From NCBI GenBank assembly GCA_004335835.1, contig RWJK01001560.1, positions 106,586-170,585 of the forward strand: 64,000 nt of DNA, written 5' to 3'. A model generated the notes under the pieces. The model did not search any database. It saw only the letters and a program-made list of their open reading frames with translations, and was not told the DNA's origin. Shown one piece after another: positions 34,701-46,915 of this stretch. The stretch comes from Scenedesmus sp. ARA3. Lineage: Eukaryota > Chlorophyta > Chlorophyceae > Sphaeropleales > Scenedesmaceae. A program made the translations under genes and the position numbers. Position 1 is the first letter of the stretch. Each line of letters opens with the position of its first letter.

Positions 34701-35800
34701 ATGATGCTGTTGTTGTGGCAAAATTACACTCTTTTTGCTTGCAGGAAACTGCACGCCGCATCACCTCCATGACAGTTTGTGCTGGCCGCCCTTCTGCTGA
34801 TGCAAGCAGGCCAGCCGCTGCAACCAACCCTAACGGCCGGCGAGGGGTGGGCAGGCTCACTGCAGGGGTCCTGCTGCCCTGCTGCTGCGCCTTGTCGTTG
34901 CCCTGCTGCTGCTCAACGGGTGATCCTGCTGCCGCTGCTACTGCCGCTGCTGTGCTAGCTGGCTGGCTCTTCGCTGTGTTGTTGGGACTGCCTTGCCTGG
35001 AGCGCTTGCCTCCACCGCTTGCTGCTCTGCCAGCGCCACTGCCTGCCACTGCAGCCGCTGCTGCCTTTGCTAGTGCGCCGGAGCCCTGCCTCCTGGTGCC
35101 GCTGCTGCTGTTACCGCCCTTGGTTGCTTTGCCGCCACCCCTGCCACTACCTGCGCCACTGCCAACAGCCGCGCCTCTGCCACTGCCAGCTGCTGCCACC
35201 TCAGCGCCACTCGCTGCTGCCCGTGAGCTGTTGCTTGGAGGGGATGGGCGCTTGCTGTTGCCTGCAGGAAGTGCTGCTGCTGCTGGTGCCTTGGTTGCTG
35301 GTGCAGCAACTGCAGCCTCTGTTGCTGCGGCTGCTGCTGGTGCTGCGGCTGGCGCTAATCGTGTGCGCTTTGGAGGGCTAACGTGGTCGTCAGTGTCTGC
35401 AAATGCCGGAGGGGAGGTCTTCCTGTTGTGCTGAGTTGCAGACGCTGTTGTTATTTCCTGCTTGACCTGAGGCTTTGCTGCTGCACCCGATGCTGCGCCT
35501 TTTGGTGCCTGCAGGATGCCATGCAAACAAGCAGGAAGATGATGAGCTTGCACCTTATGAAGGGGGTATTAACCGTTTGAAGCTCTGGTCACAGGAACAT
35601 ACCTTGTGAACTGCTACTGTTGTTGGCTGCGGTGCTGCTGCTACAACTGGCAAATCATCATCAGGGAAGCTGTATGCGTCCAAGCTGGGGCCTGACGCCT
35701 GTTGTTGAGCCTTGAAGGTTTGATCTACGTCGCCTGAGCCGTTCTGTGACTCCGAACCGCTGGCCTTTGAGGATGCCCTGCGTCTAGTGAACTGCTTCAT
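31722..35800 (-). CDS. WAPL: WAPL, cohesin-release factor
   Basis: Seven minus-strand exons give 852 residues in one frame: 35800-35603, 35508-34765, 34498-34347, 34005-33831, 33547-33407, 33196-32702, 32375-31722. WAPL opens the cohesin ring in the nucleus to release sister chromatids. The first third is disordered, Ala/Gly/Ser/Lys-rich, with PPKRTRLAP as a likely nuclear signal. The conserved WAPL domain starts at the exon 2/3 junction, RPAQTVME-AQERGELVQLQD, then YAMDGLAAGCSLDTQRESAV; plants have a very similar TLMEAQE...FALDGL...QR-ASLL stretch. It continues through LCISVL-like CLSVLMNLSHQNPEGSAVIS, LELLSVALGVLINLV and the terminal IIEVYCGMLLGFLV helix. The last exon carries a 120-residue Gln/Ala/Ser-rich insert between those two helices, longer than in plants. 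The N-terminus lacks the FGF-type cohesin-binding motifs of animal WAPL, as in plants. Confidence 0.92.
34021..34060 (-). repeat. Sense-strand (CTG)n tract before a WAPL splice acceptor
   Basis: On the coding strand this is a run of about a dozen CTG triplets ending some 15 bases before the acceptor of exon 4 (exon starts 34005). It is an example of the CTG-before-acceptor pattern. Confidence 0.85.
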
Positions 35801-38800
35801 TGTTCAAACCACCAGCAGCAGGGGAGCATCCTGCGACGTCTCTCACAGGTCCTGCTAACACAATCTAAAGTGATGGGTGCTTATGCTTTGCGGACGTGCC
35901 ACTGATGCAACAAAACGTGCAATCCCAGCATCCAAAGTTGATGCCGAGGCCTGTAGCGGTCCAGCCTGCAGTTAAAACGATGTAAAAACGATGCGGGTGC
36001 TAGATTATCGCGTCTCCGAGCAATGAACAGCGATAACTCGGAATTGCACGCTGAATTCGCTTGACATACTGACATTGTCATGCTCACTTTTGAAATTTAC
36101 CTCATGATCATGGACATGACAATGTGGATACATACATTCACCATGTATGTTATCCGGCAGGGCTTTAAGAAAAGCAGAGCAGAGCAAGTTCAAGTTGACT
36201 GCAAGCAATGTGGCTAGCCCAGCCTGAGCTGTTGCCTCCGGCTGTGGACCATCAGATTGCCAGTGGCACTGGCACATAGGTGGCACCCACGTGCACATCA
36301 CTGATGAAGCTGTTAAGGTAACTCTATACAGAAATGCAGGTAACACATCGCAGCAGCATTGTTGATGCAGCATATTGCGTCACTCACATGCCTAGAAGTG
36401 GTGCTGACAGTGCCCCCCAAAGGCCGCGTGGCACCATGTCTCGACAACAACAGATCTGTTGAACCGCAGTTGTGACTCGTGTGTTGTTGCACCAAGAGGC
36501 AGCAGCGCACAACACGTGTCTGATGTTGTACACGTTGATATCAGTTGGCACCTTCAAACACGCCATCCAGCTGCGATTAAAAGACGCTGTGCATGTGCAG
36601 CCAAAGCCCAGGTGGAACTTCCTGTAAAAACACAGGACGCCAGCCCCCACCGCACTCTGACCGCAGCAGAGCCTGCCAGCACAGCCACTGCTGGCAGCCA
36701 GCACTTCCAAACAACACGGCACAGCATGCCAGTCGCACCAGCCGCACTAGCACGCACTTTCACCGGAGTGTAGAGCACATGGGCAGTACATATGCGCACG
36801 TGTCCTGCCTGATCTTAGAGGCACTACCGTCACCAACATGATGCATGATGCAGGTCAGGTGCCAACAGGTGAAACCGCTACAAGCAAATGGCAACAAGCC
36901 GTACGTGTACTCCACCACCCGAGGTTGGCCTTTTGAATACAATAGCAGATACTCAGTAGGCTAGCACCGGGTCAGTGCTGGTTGCTAGTAGCAAGATTCT
37001 TGAGCACTGCACCCTTTCAGCTGCAGCAACAGCAGACCACAGCTGCATGGAAGCTGCGAGTCCCGCAACACGTAGAACCTGCATATGCATCAGCCCAGCG
37101 CTGCTGGCCTGAAAATAGCAGTGGTGCTAGCACATGCCAGAGCTCGACAGCAAGTGCGCCAAGTCCTCCGACACCAAAGGCTAAATCAAGCCTGGCACGA
37201 CCAAAGGCCGAAACCAAGTCTGGCAGCATCAAACGGCTGAACCAAGCCTGACCACACCTAAGGCCTACACCACAGTCTGGCATAACCGAAGGGCTAAACC
37301 AAGTCCTGCAACACCAGAATATAACCAAGTCTGGCACGACCAAACGCCTAAACCCAGCCTGGTAACACCCAAGGCCTGTTCCAAGTCCTGCAGCACCAAG
37401 GTCTATACCAAGTCTGGCACCACCAGAGGACCAAACCAAACCTAGCAACCCTAAGGCCTGAACCAAGCACCCTCAATGCCTCGACCAAAGGCTCACACAA
37501 CCACAAGCCAGTTCCTGACAAGTTGTGCTGCTCACTCTGTTATGTTGCAAGCACCCCGCGCAGTAAGTAACAACACAACCAGGACGTGACAAATAGAACA
37601 CAAAATCAGAGCCGCGCATGGCATGTACTGATGCTAGTCAACAGTATGTGATGAGACAGCCATATTGCCGAGCAGGCAGTCACCCAGCAGAGCACAGGCT
37701 ATGGTTTGCAACCACAAACATGCAAAGCAAGGTTAATCAGCAAGCGAGCAGCAGCAGCAGCAGCAGCACCAGCAAAGCGCTGCCCTTATCACAATGTCAT
37801 GGTGTGCTGCCCGCACTATAAGCATCCGCTATGTCACTCAACACAAGCTCCTCTTCGCTGAGCGTCATGTGCTGTGCAAGTTCACTTTCAGGTGTAAGCA
37901 GTCCCTTTCATTCTGGCAGAGTGCAGGAGGATCCCAACGCCCATGGCTGTTCACAACCATCGCTGATGCTGGCGGTTGAAAAGAAACAACCAGCAGAACC
38001 AGAGCTAGACCCCAACATCCAAATCCACAATGCACAGCAGGAATCAGGCACACAACACAAAAGCAAGCCCCGCAGCAGTGCAAGCGTGCAGCAAGCGTGA
38101 GCACACAGTGCACCATTGCCAAGTTGCAGGTGCTTCGCATTACTAATGGTGTCGAAGCAACAACCAGCACTGAGCTCAGCAGCCAGACAAGGGGGCCACT
38201 GCCGCACATGTGTGTCGCATACTGCCAGTGCCACAGCAACTGTTGGCTTGTGTGCAGCTTGCTTGGCTCACTGCAGCAGAACAGCAGATGCACAGCTCAA
38301 GGCAGCCAGCGCAAAGCTAGTCTGAGGCAGAAGACAGTTTTCGCTGCAGGCAGGGAAGCCACAGAGCCAAAGAGAGGGACAACAAGAAAGTGAGCAGTGC
38401 TACACAAATGGCTGCAGCAGCATGCTGCAGCAGAAGCACAGTTAGCAAGACGGCGCCGTACATGGCTAAGCAATGCATGTACCGCATCTGACAATGCAAC
38501 GCAAGCCCACGCATGCTCCCTGTCACTCCCAAAAGTGCGCTCCAACTTTATAGCAGAGACAAGCAGACGCTTCTTCCCAGCACCAGTCAGCAGCAGCCCA
38601 CACGCGTGCAGGCCTCCAGTTCGCACCACATAACATGCCCGTTCATCAGCAGCCGTGCTGAATGGCACTGCTCAATGGCAAAGCAGGCACCCCCAAGAGT
38701 TGCAACGCGCCCTCGGCAAGGCAGGAGCTCAGCTTGCAATGCACAACCCCAACAATCCAGTGCACGCGCACTCAACCATGAAGCAGCTTGCAGCTTGCTG

Positions 38801-39166
38801 GAGTGCAGTGCGTGCCGGGGCAATGACAAGACACGGATGCTTTCATGCAGTATGCAGACTGCCTGACTGTAGCGATCACGGCGTGCTGCACCAGAGTCTC
38901 AACCCGTTAGAGACTGGTAGGTATGACATGACGATGCAGGTATGGATGAACATCAACCGGCAAGCGCGCGGCAGCTTTGTTTTGACACCACACAAAGTGA
39001 GCAACACATGCAAGTCCGTGCAGCATATGCAACATACATGAGAAGCACTGCATACCTGCGGCTGCCCTCAACACACCAGCAGCTCATGAAACCCCCTAGC
39101 ACCGACATGCTGACATGTCGAGCATCCATCAGCACAGCACGGCTTCCCAGTAGTGCTCATCTCCCA
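35801..39166. other. Intergenic, 3.4 kb
   Basis: No gene supported. The left part includes the WAPL promoter. A degenerate tandem repeat lies at about 37165-37490. From about 38000 the + strand is CA-rich, as in the 3' flank of the cyclin gene, and is probably the 3' UTR of the minus-strand gene ending at 39167. Confidence 0.55.
37165..37490 (+). repeat. Degenerate tandem repeat of about 30 bp
   Basis: About ten units on the pattern AAACCAAGTCTGGCACCACC followed by AAAGGCCT vary in length by a few bases. The reverse complement reads as a Leu/Val/Gly-rich ORF (37017-37466), which is a by-product of the repeat. Confidence 0.85.
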
Positions 39167-41752
39167 TCACAACTCGCTGATGTTGCACACCTCCAGCTTC
39201 TTGCGCACCAGCGACGCCCGCTTTTTGGAGAACACCGTCGGCTGGTGGCGCTTCACATACCTCAGCCCATGCTGCTGCTGCTGCTGCTGCTGCGAATGGT
39301 CGAGCTCCAGCATCTGCTGCTTGTGCATCTCAGAAATTGTCAGCCCGTATGTGGTCCAGTTCACAGGGTACGCCAGCAGCACCATCAGCCGAGCCAGCTG
39401 CGGTACCTCCAGCACGCCGCCAAGCAGCTGACCCACACCCATCTTGATCATCGCATCCTTCTGCAGCAGCACACTCAGGCGCGCTAGCTTCTGCGCCTTG
39501 GCGTCAGACTCCGTGAGGTGCTTCAGCATGCTGCTCAGCGGCTGCACCTCCGCCTCAGTCACCCTGCTGTTGCTGCCGCCGCTGCCGCCGCTGCCGCTGC
39601 TGCTGCTGGAGGTATCTGCCATGCTGCGGCCGCCGTAGATCCCAAAGGCGTTGCTGCTAGCGCCAGCGCCGGCGCCGGCGCCAGCAGTTGTGCCAGCCGG
39701 CTGCAGGCTTAGCTCAATCTGCAACTCCCGCAGCTGCGCAGCAACCGGCGCATAGATGCGCTGGAATACCTTCGTCACGCCGACTGTGTCAGCCACCTGC
39801 TCCGGCGTGAGCTTGATCTGCTGCAGCGCCCAATTGTAGCGCTCCATGTCGTGCTCGGTGCGCGACTTGCCTGTCTCAGGGTTGGCCAGGCAGAAGGCGG
39901 AAAGCACGTGGTTGCGCCCAGCCAAGATCACTGACACCATCATGTGGTTGTGCTGCAGCAGGATGCGTCCCATGCGCTCATATGGGTCTGCCACTGCATC
40001 TGCGCTGTCGGCCTCCTGCTCTGCTGGTGCGTTCGCGCCGTTGCTGCGGGGCGCAGGGGCGTGGCCGCTGCTGCCATTGTCGACTTGGTGCAGCAGCATG
40101 CTCAGCTCGCGCAGGCTCTGCAGAAGGGCGGCAGCAGCAGCAAGGGTTGGCACAGCATGCGTCAGTGCTGCTGCGTGGCGAGAGGTAAAGTGCTGGGTGG
40201 AGCAGTGATGCTGCAAGCATGCATGCATGTATGTGTGTGTGTCTGCTGCAGGACGCTGTGCATGGAAGCGCTGCCACGGTCGCTGCCGTAATCAGGCCAC
40301 AACCAGCCACTGCTGCGCCAAGTATGCTGTGCATGCCAGCTTACTGCTGGGTGTGAGCAGCTGCCAGCCTCCGAGCACGCGTGATGGGACTAAAGCTGCG
40401 GCCCACTGTTGTTGTGAATGTCTGTCTGTCAATGTCATGGTTTCAATGCCAAGCTTTTGCTGCCACGCTGTCATAGCTGTGCCGCAGGTGCCATGCTGCT
40501 GCTGCTGCAGCAGCTGCTGCTGCTGCAGCTGCTGCTGCTGCTGCAGCTGCTGCTGCTGCTGCAGCTGCTGCCAGTGCCTACCTTGGCATAGCGCTGTGTC
40601 AGCTGCTCTGCAGTGATGGTGTGTGCCTCAGGGTGCAGCGGCTGCAGGTGCACAGCCACAAGTGCACAAGTGCACCAGCAGCAGGGCAGCAAGGCAGCAA
40701 GGCAGCAAGGCGTCAGAGGAGAGGACACTGGGCCAGCACGTCCTGGTGTTATATGCAAACAATGCACTGCGCATGGCTTCTGGACAGACCCAGGCAAGCG
40801 TAGCTGTGAGCATGGCAGTGTTCGCATCGCGGCATGTGACAGAACAGATGTTCGCAGCATCAACACATAGACAACAACACGGCCAGTCACAAGAGCCACT
40901 GCTGCTGTGGAAATTAGGGTGGAGGGTTGCCTAGGCCAGCATAACTCCACACTCCACTGTGCGTTGATTGCAGGTGCAACGTCTTTTTCAACACCGATGC
41001 CAGCATGTATGGGCGCTGTCATACATAGGCCGCACCTGTGCCAGCAACCAGCGCAGCCAATACATGAGGTCACCCGGCGAAGCGATGCGCCGCTCTAGGT
41101 TGCTTGCCGCCTCCTCATCCTCATCATCCTGCAAGCCTCTACCCTTTGGCTTTGCTGCTGCTGCTGCTGCTGACCCGCTTCCTGCCGCGTGGCTGTCACC
41201 GCCACTGTACGGCAGGTAGCGCAGCTGATCAAGCAGCAGCAGCTCGCTGGTGTTGCCCAGGAGCGAAGCCAGCGATGGCTGCTGCTTCTGCTTCTGCTGC
41301 TGCTGCTGCTGCTCCTGCTGCTGTTCATCGCTTGCTTTTGCTTTTGTGTGCTGATCTCTCAGCCAGCCCAGCAGGTCGACAAAGGAGACCAGCGCATCAT
41401 GCTGCACGGGGCACCGGGCACGACGACATCAACACAGGACAACACATCAGGTACTCTGTGCTGGCCTACCAGATGCAATGCCATGCAGGCTACAGTACTG
41501 ACACATGCTGTGCCTAACACGCCCTGGTGCAGCTGCTCCTGCAGCTTGTGCCGCTGCTGCTGCTGCTGCTGCTGCTAGATACAGCATGCCCTTGCTGCTG
41601 CTATTTGCGGTTGATGAAAGCGGTTAGAAACCACAACCCACCTGCATTCGCAGCTCCCTCTGCTCTTGTTGCAGCAGAGACACTTGAGACAGCCGTTGCT
41701 GCACTTCGGCTTGCAGCTCACGCAACTCTTTTGCAGAGTCCTTGCGCGGCAT
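39167..41752 (-). CDS. Unrecognised coiled-coil protein, possible regulator
   Basis: Five minus-strand exons, 41752-41642, about 41574-41521, 41401-41036, 40641-40582 and 40117-39167, keep frame 0 throughout and encode about 513 residues. The exact start of exon 2 is ambiguous because it begins inside a CAG run, where every CAG is a possible acceptor. The N-terminus MPRKDSAKELRELQAEVQQR then LSQVSLLQQEQRELRMQ is a heptad-like coiled coil resembling a leucine zipper without an obvious basic region. A helical core follows (SFVDLLGWLRDQHTKAKASD; PGDLMYWLRWLLAQ; AEQLTQRYAKSLRELSMLLH; MGRILLQHNHMMVSVILAGR; PVNWTTYGLTISEMHKQQML), with Ser/Gly, Ala/Gly and Gln inserts. The end is basic (KRHQPTVFSKKRASLVRKKL). 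A transcription-regulator role is a guess from the architecture; no named domain is recognised. Confidence 0.8.
40494..40571 (+). repeat. (CTG)n/(CAG)n compound tract in an intron
   Basis: Blocks of CTG interrupted by single CAG triplets repeat about every 15 bases between exons 4 and 5 of the 39167-41752 gene. On that gene's sense strand it is CAG-rich and lies just inside the intron after the donor at 40581. Confidence 0.85.
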
Positions 41753-43761
41753 TTTTATTAAGGTTTTTTGAGAACCGGCTATGTGGTGGTGTGGTGCCGG
41801 TCAGTTCCTGGTCGAGCAAGCGTAAAGACACACAAGCATGGTGCTGCATCATTCAGAACAGCACTGCATCTTAGAGGACATTCACTGTTGATATAAAAGC
41901 ACTGCACTCCGTATATTGTAGTGATGGCACAAACACGGGCTCTGCTTCAGGGGTTGCAAGCCTTGAAGGGTTTTGATGACAGTGACACAAGTGCCATTTT
42001 TTCTAGAGCGCATGGCAGTTGCACCAGCTGCTGGCAGTGGTCCCTGCACCCTCTGCAGCACCTCTGCTGTCCTGGCCCAGTCGTTGGTGTAGCAAGGCGC
42101 TGCAGAACAGAGGCAGGTGTGGTGTGCATGGTGAAGTTCGAACTTCTGCTGAATTCAGCAGGGTGTGTGCACATACAAGCGATACTTGAGACAGCCATGC
42201 CTGTGGGGAAACCACCGACTAACAACATTTCAAGGCGTCGCTCGACACTATCTACAGCACAGGATGATGCAGTAGGCCATGAACTGGGTGGGCACGAAGG
42301 TGGGCGGCCTAGCCTGCCAGGCTGGCTGTAAATGACAAATTATAGACAAAGCCAGGATCCCGAAGGACGCTGGTCATGCACAGCTGCGCATCTTCAAGCA
42401 ATGCTGAGCCAGAAGACCCCCGCCTGGCTGTACATTAGTCCCAAGCAGAGGCAGTGATCAGGCAGTGTGCCGCTGACGCTCAGCTCCGCAGTGGAAATTG
42501 CTCAGCGACGGTTCCACCAACAAGAGCTGCGTGCCAAAAACTGCTCGGATGACACCGCGACATGTCCCACGGCGCGCTGCACCGCATGCCATGACTGCTC
42601 TGCGTCTGTCTACAGAGCCTTTGTTGTGACTGAGGCGGCCGGCAGCACTGTTCCTAACTAGCCTGACTGAGATGCTCACCACAGCACACAGCACTGCTGC
42701 ATGTCCCAGCCTGCAGGAATAAGGTAGGCCCTCAGGCCATGCCAGCACCAGGGGACGCTGCCTCAGCCATGCGAGCCCAGGCTCCCAACTGCAAAAACCA
42801 TCATGGCAATGATTGCTAGCACCAGCACTTGCCCGGTGCTTGTCACTCCGCCTGTTTGTGTACGTGACCCACAGACCTGCATGTCTTTCACGGCACATGC
42901 TACATCGCACATGGGCTGGGCAGACGGATTAGCCGGCAGGCTCAGCAGCAACGCTAGGCTAGCCTTGCACGAGCGTGTGCAGCGCTCTTCCGTTGCAAGC
43001 TCTTTCAATGCTGTGAGGCCTGAAGGCCAGGAAGCTCAGCAAGGCTCTGCATCACAGACGTCAGTTCACACTGTTTCCCAACCGTAAACAAACATCAGCC
43101 TTTCCGGTGTACGCGTGCAAAACGTGCCTTGGTCAACCGCCTGAGTCTAGCTGTGAATGAGCTGATCAGCTCATGAACTCTGAGAACATGAACTGCCTGA
43201 CTGTGATGAGCTGAACAGCCTGACAGCCATCATCCCCCCCCCCCTCTACTCCGGAATAGGGACAATAAATTCAGCAATGCCATGGTATCACGGCGGCCAA
43301 CTCACGTCGCTGTCCAGGCAATGTACAGTTTCCACATGGGCTCCATGGGGTGGGACCTCAACTGACCGATCATCATGCTGGCATGGGATGACACCGGCTC
43401 TCTGACGTCTGATCATCCTCATCTTGTTCTGTAAACACATTATTGCATTGGTTAAACGTGAAGAGCTGCTGAAATGATGCTCATGCGATGTACACAGCTC
43501 CCTCCGCATTAGAGGGTTGCACATGCCGCGAAAGCTCTACAGGGCAAGGAAGCCCTGGTTTGCTATGAAAATTGCATAGGCTGAAGATGGTTCGATGGTG
43601 CAAAGTGGTCCCCAGAGGGAGTTAGTCAGACTCTACCATGCTCTCCTACCTCGTGGCCCCTACATAACAGCGTACTTGAGCCTTCAAGTTGTGGCCGTTT
43701 CTGGAAGCCAGCCTGTTGCCGTGTCGTTCTGCACTTAACCAAAAGACGATCAGTGGTCACC
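41753..43761. other. Intergenic, 2.0 kb, between divergent genes
   Basis: It holds the promoters of the coiled-coil gene (-) and of NADP-MDH (+). A run of ten C at about 43232 stands out. No ORF here shows family resemblance, and no regulatory motif is recognised with confidence. Confidence 0.5.
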
Positions 43762-46700
43762 ATGCAGCTCGCGGGCAAACAGACAGCAGCAAGTGAGCAC
43801 CATCCTCCCACACAATTGCAGCTGGCGCATTCGGTTCAATTACATGAAACAACTAAACTAATGGCTTTGTCTTTTATGCAGGGCCATGTGCGCCTCGCAC
43901 AGTGCGCGCAGCAGGCCGCGCTAGGGTGGTGCTTGTCAGGGCAGAGGCTGCTGCAGCACCGACAGCCACCCCAGCCACGGCAGCCAAGAACAATGAGCAT
44001 GAGGAGCTGAAGCGCTATGGCGTGTTTAAGCTTGCCTATGACACTACCAACGTGAGTGGGGTGCCTGGCGCCCTTTGGCTTTTCGCACGCAGCTATTGAC
44101 GGTCGCTGGGCGTGTGTACTGATCGGCGCTCGTAAACGTTGCAGGAGGACCCATCTCTGACCCAGGCATGGCAGAAGACCGTCAAGGTGGCAGTGACTGG
44201 CGCCTCTGGCCAAATCTCCAACCACCTGCTGTTCATGGTGAGCCTGGGCTTGCATGCATACATATCAGGGTGCCGGAGCATAAATTTGTTTGCAACAAGC
44301 GTTTGACGGTGCTGTGGGGGTGTTATACATGGCCTGAGCCGTCGCTGCGCTCACAATTGCTGTATAACGCCCTGATGCAGCGCTGCTGCGCATTCAGTAC
44401 CTGCCAATCTCTACTACACCAGTTTCACAGTCCTGCAGCTTGCCTTTTGCTTGCATCATTTGTGACACCCTCTGCGCACGTCTCAAACAGTGTATGCTTG
44501 CTCTTCTGGTGCTTCCTGCTGCGCAGCTGGCCTCCGGCGAGGTGTTTGGCAAGAACCAGCCAGTGGCACTGCAGCTGCTGGGCAGCGACCGCTCCTTTGG
44601 GGCACTGGAGGGTGTAGCCATGGAGCTGGAGGACAGCCTGTACCCGCTGCTGCGCGAGGTGCGTGTTTGCTGCTGCTTTGGCATGTACACACTTGATACG
44701 TGTCACATGCATGCACATGCTCGATTAAGTATGTGCACGTGCCATCTGCTTTTCTGCTGTGCCTGTTGTCCTTTTGCTAGCTGCCGCTGTTGTATATTAC
44801 GCAGGTGCAGCAGCGCACATCTGATGTGCAGCAAGCCAACTAGTTAACCCTTGCAGGATAGGGGCTGGAAGGCGGCTCTAGAGTTCACTTAAGTTCTGTC
44901 TTGCAGCTCGCTTTCGGGTTCTCACGACGCGTGAACTGAAAGTAGGAAGAGTTACCATTCAACACCTTGAGTTAATAGCTTTCTCTCCCCTCTTAACAAG
45001 CTCTTTGCAAGAAGGCTTGCAGGACAGCTGCGTGTCGTATCTGCTTCTTGTTGAGCGCCTGTTACTGCCGTGCTGCACTATCTGCTGGCGCTGCGCAGGT
45101 CAGCATCAGCACAGACCCTTTTGCAGTGATGAGTGATGCTGACTGGGCGCTCATGATTGGCGCCAAGCCCCGCGGCCCCGGCCAGGAGCGCGCAGACCTG
45201 CTGGACCAGAACGGCCGCATCTTTGTGGACCAGGTGCGGATGGATATCTGGTGCAGGGGACGTTCGTTTTTCTTGGGATTACCTTGGGTGTGAGGCGTGC
45301 AGGGCCTTCTGATGCATAGAGTACGAATGTTTGACACACGCGATCAGTGGAACTGTGATGCATCAAGTTTGCAGCTACGCATGTGTGTGGTGCATTGTGT
45401 ACATCTGCACTTAATGATCAAGCCATCTACGCACACATCAATGCTCTGCATGTGAAGCTAGCTGGTGAATGCTGCTCACAGCTTGCACGCTCCTGGGTGC
45501 TGAACACTGTGCTTCAAGTGCGGACCTTTCAATGGTGCAGCAGCTGTAGCAGCACACCCAGCTGCTGTACACATGCAAGCAGCACCAGTGCTGCCTGCCC
45601 ATCTGCAAGCAACTCACCCCCGTCCTCCCTGCTGCGATCGCCTGCTGCTGCCAACCCACAGGGCAGGGCCCTGAACGAGGCTGCCGGCCGCAACTGCAAG
45701 GTCATGGTGGTGGGCAACCCCTGCAACACCAACGCACTCATTGCCATGGAGAACGCGCCCAACATCCCACGCAAGAACTTCCACGCGCTCACGCGCCTGG
45801 ACGAGAACCGCGCCAAGTGCCAGCTGGCGCTCAAGGCCGGCAAGTTCTACACCAACGTGTCCCGCACCGCCATCTGGGGCAACCACTCCACCACACAGGT
45901 GCGTGTGGCGCGTTGCGTGCTGCGGAGCAGTAGCGCACACACAGCACCTTGCATTGCCTGTAACTCATTATTGACATGCTGCTTTGCTGAGGTGCCATGA
46001 CCCAATCCCCGCAATCCCCGCCTCCTGCTCATCCTCACTCTTGCCAACGCTTGCAATTCTGTCCACTCTGCAGGTGCCTGACTTCATCAACGCGCGCATC
46101 GGCGGCCGCCCCGCCATCGACGTCGTGCAGGACATGAAGTGGTTCAAGGAGGAGTTCACACCCACTGTCGCAAACCGCGGTGGAGCCTTGATCAAGAAGT
46201 GGGGCCGCAGCAGCGCAGCCAGCACGGCTGTGTCCATTGCAGATGCCATCAGGAGCCTGGTGACGCCCACAGCGCCGGGAGACTGCTTCTCCAGCGCCGT
46301 GTGCACTGACGGCAACCCGTACGGCATCAAGGAGGGGCTCATCTTCAGCATGCCCTGCAGGTGTGTGTGCGGCTGTGGATGTGAAGGCTGTTTTTGTCTG
46401 CGTGCTTGTTGGCAACAAGGGGTACAGGGCTTGATGTACAAGCAGCAGCAGCAGCAGCTGACCTGCGTGACGCTGCACTGCTTGATACCTTGCCACGACT
46501 GCCAGTGAAACTTGCTTGTTGGCAGCTGTTGTGTGTACGAGGCGAGAAGGGCTCAGCATACTTGCGCTATGTGGCACACTTCCTAGGTGCTGCCTGGAGC
46601 ATGCAGCGCATGCATCTGCGTCGTCCAGCTGTCGGCTGTGTGTGACATGCTCTTCTACGTCGTCTTGAATCCATGCCCACTGCGTTGACCCTTATCCTGT

Positions 46701-46915
46701 CTACTGCTTGGCACTCATCCTGCAGGTCCAAGGGCGACGGCGACTACGAGATCTGCGACGACTTCATCATCGACGACTGGCTGCGCAAGAAGATCACCGC
46801 CACGGAGGAGGAGCTGGTCAAGGAGAAGGAGTGCGTGGGCCACCTCATCGGCATCACCGGCGCAGCATGCAGGATCGGCCCAGGCGAGGACACCATGCTG
46901 CCCGGCGAGAACTAA
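43762..46915 (+). CDS. MDH: Chloroplast NADP-dependent malate dehydrogenase
   Basis: Eight exons give 424 residues with all phases matching: 43762-43792, 43882-44051, 44145-44237, 44527-44658, 45099-45233, 45662-45898, 46074-46360, 46726-46915. The enzyme reduces oxaloacetate to malate with NADPH in the stroma and exports reducing power (malate valve). The leader [20 protein letters not shown] is a typical algal transit peptide. The Rossmann motif is [13 protein letters not shown]. Substrate and catalytic regions are [31 protein letters not shown] and WGNHSTTQ (catalytic His near 262). The C-terminal regulatory extension has Cys398 and Cys410, twelve residues apart as in plant NADP-MDH, and ends [11 protein letters not shown]. 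The N-terminal regulatory Cys pair of land plants is absent: RYGVFK stands where plants have CFGVFC. Thioredoxin control should therefore act mainly through the C-terminal bridge, as known for Chlamydomonas. Confidence 0.96.

Noticed and set aside
34658..35434. 258-codon plus-strand ORF
   Set aside because: Antisense of the disordered WAPL exon 2; a by-product of Ala/Gly-rich GC sequence.
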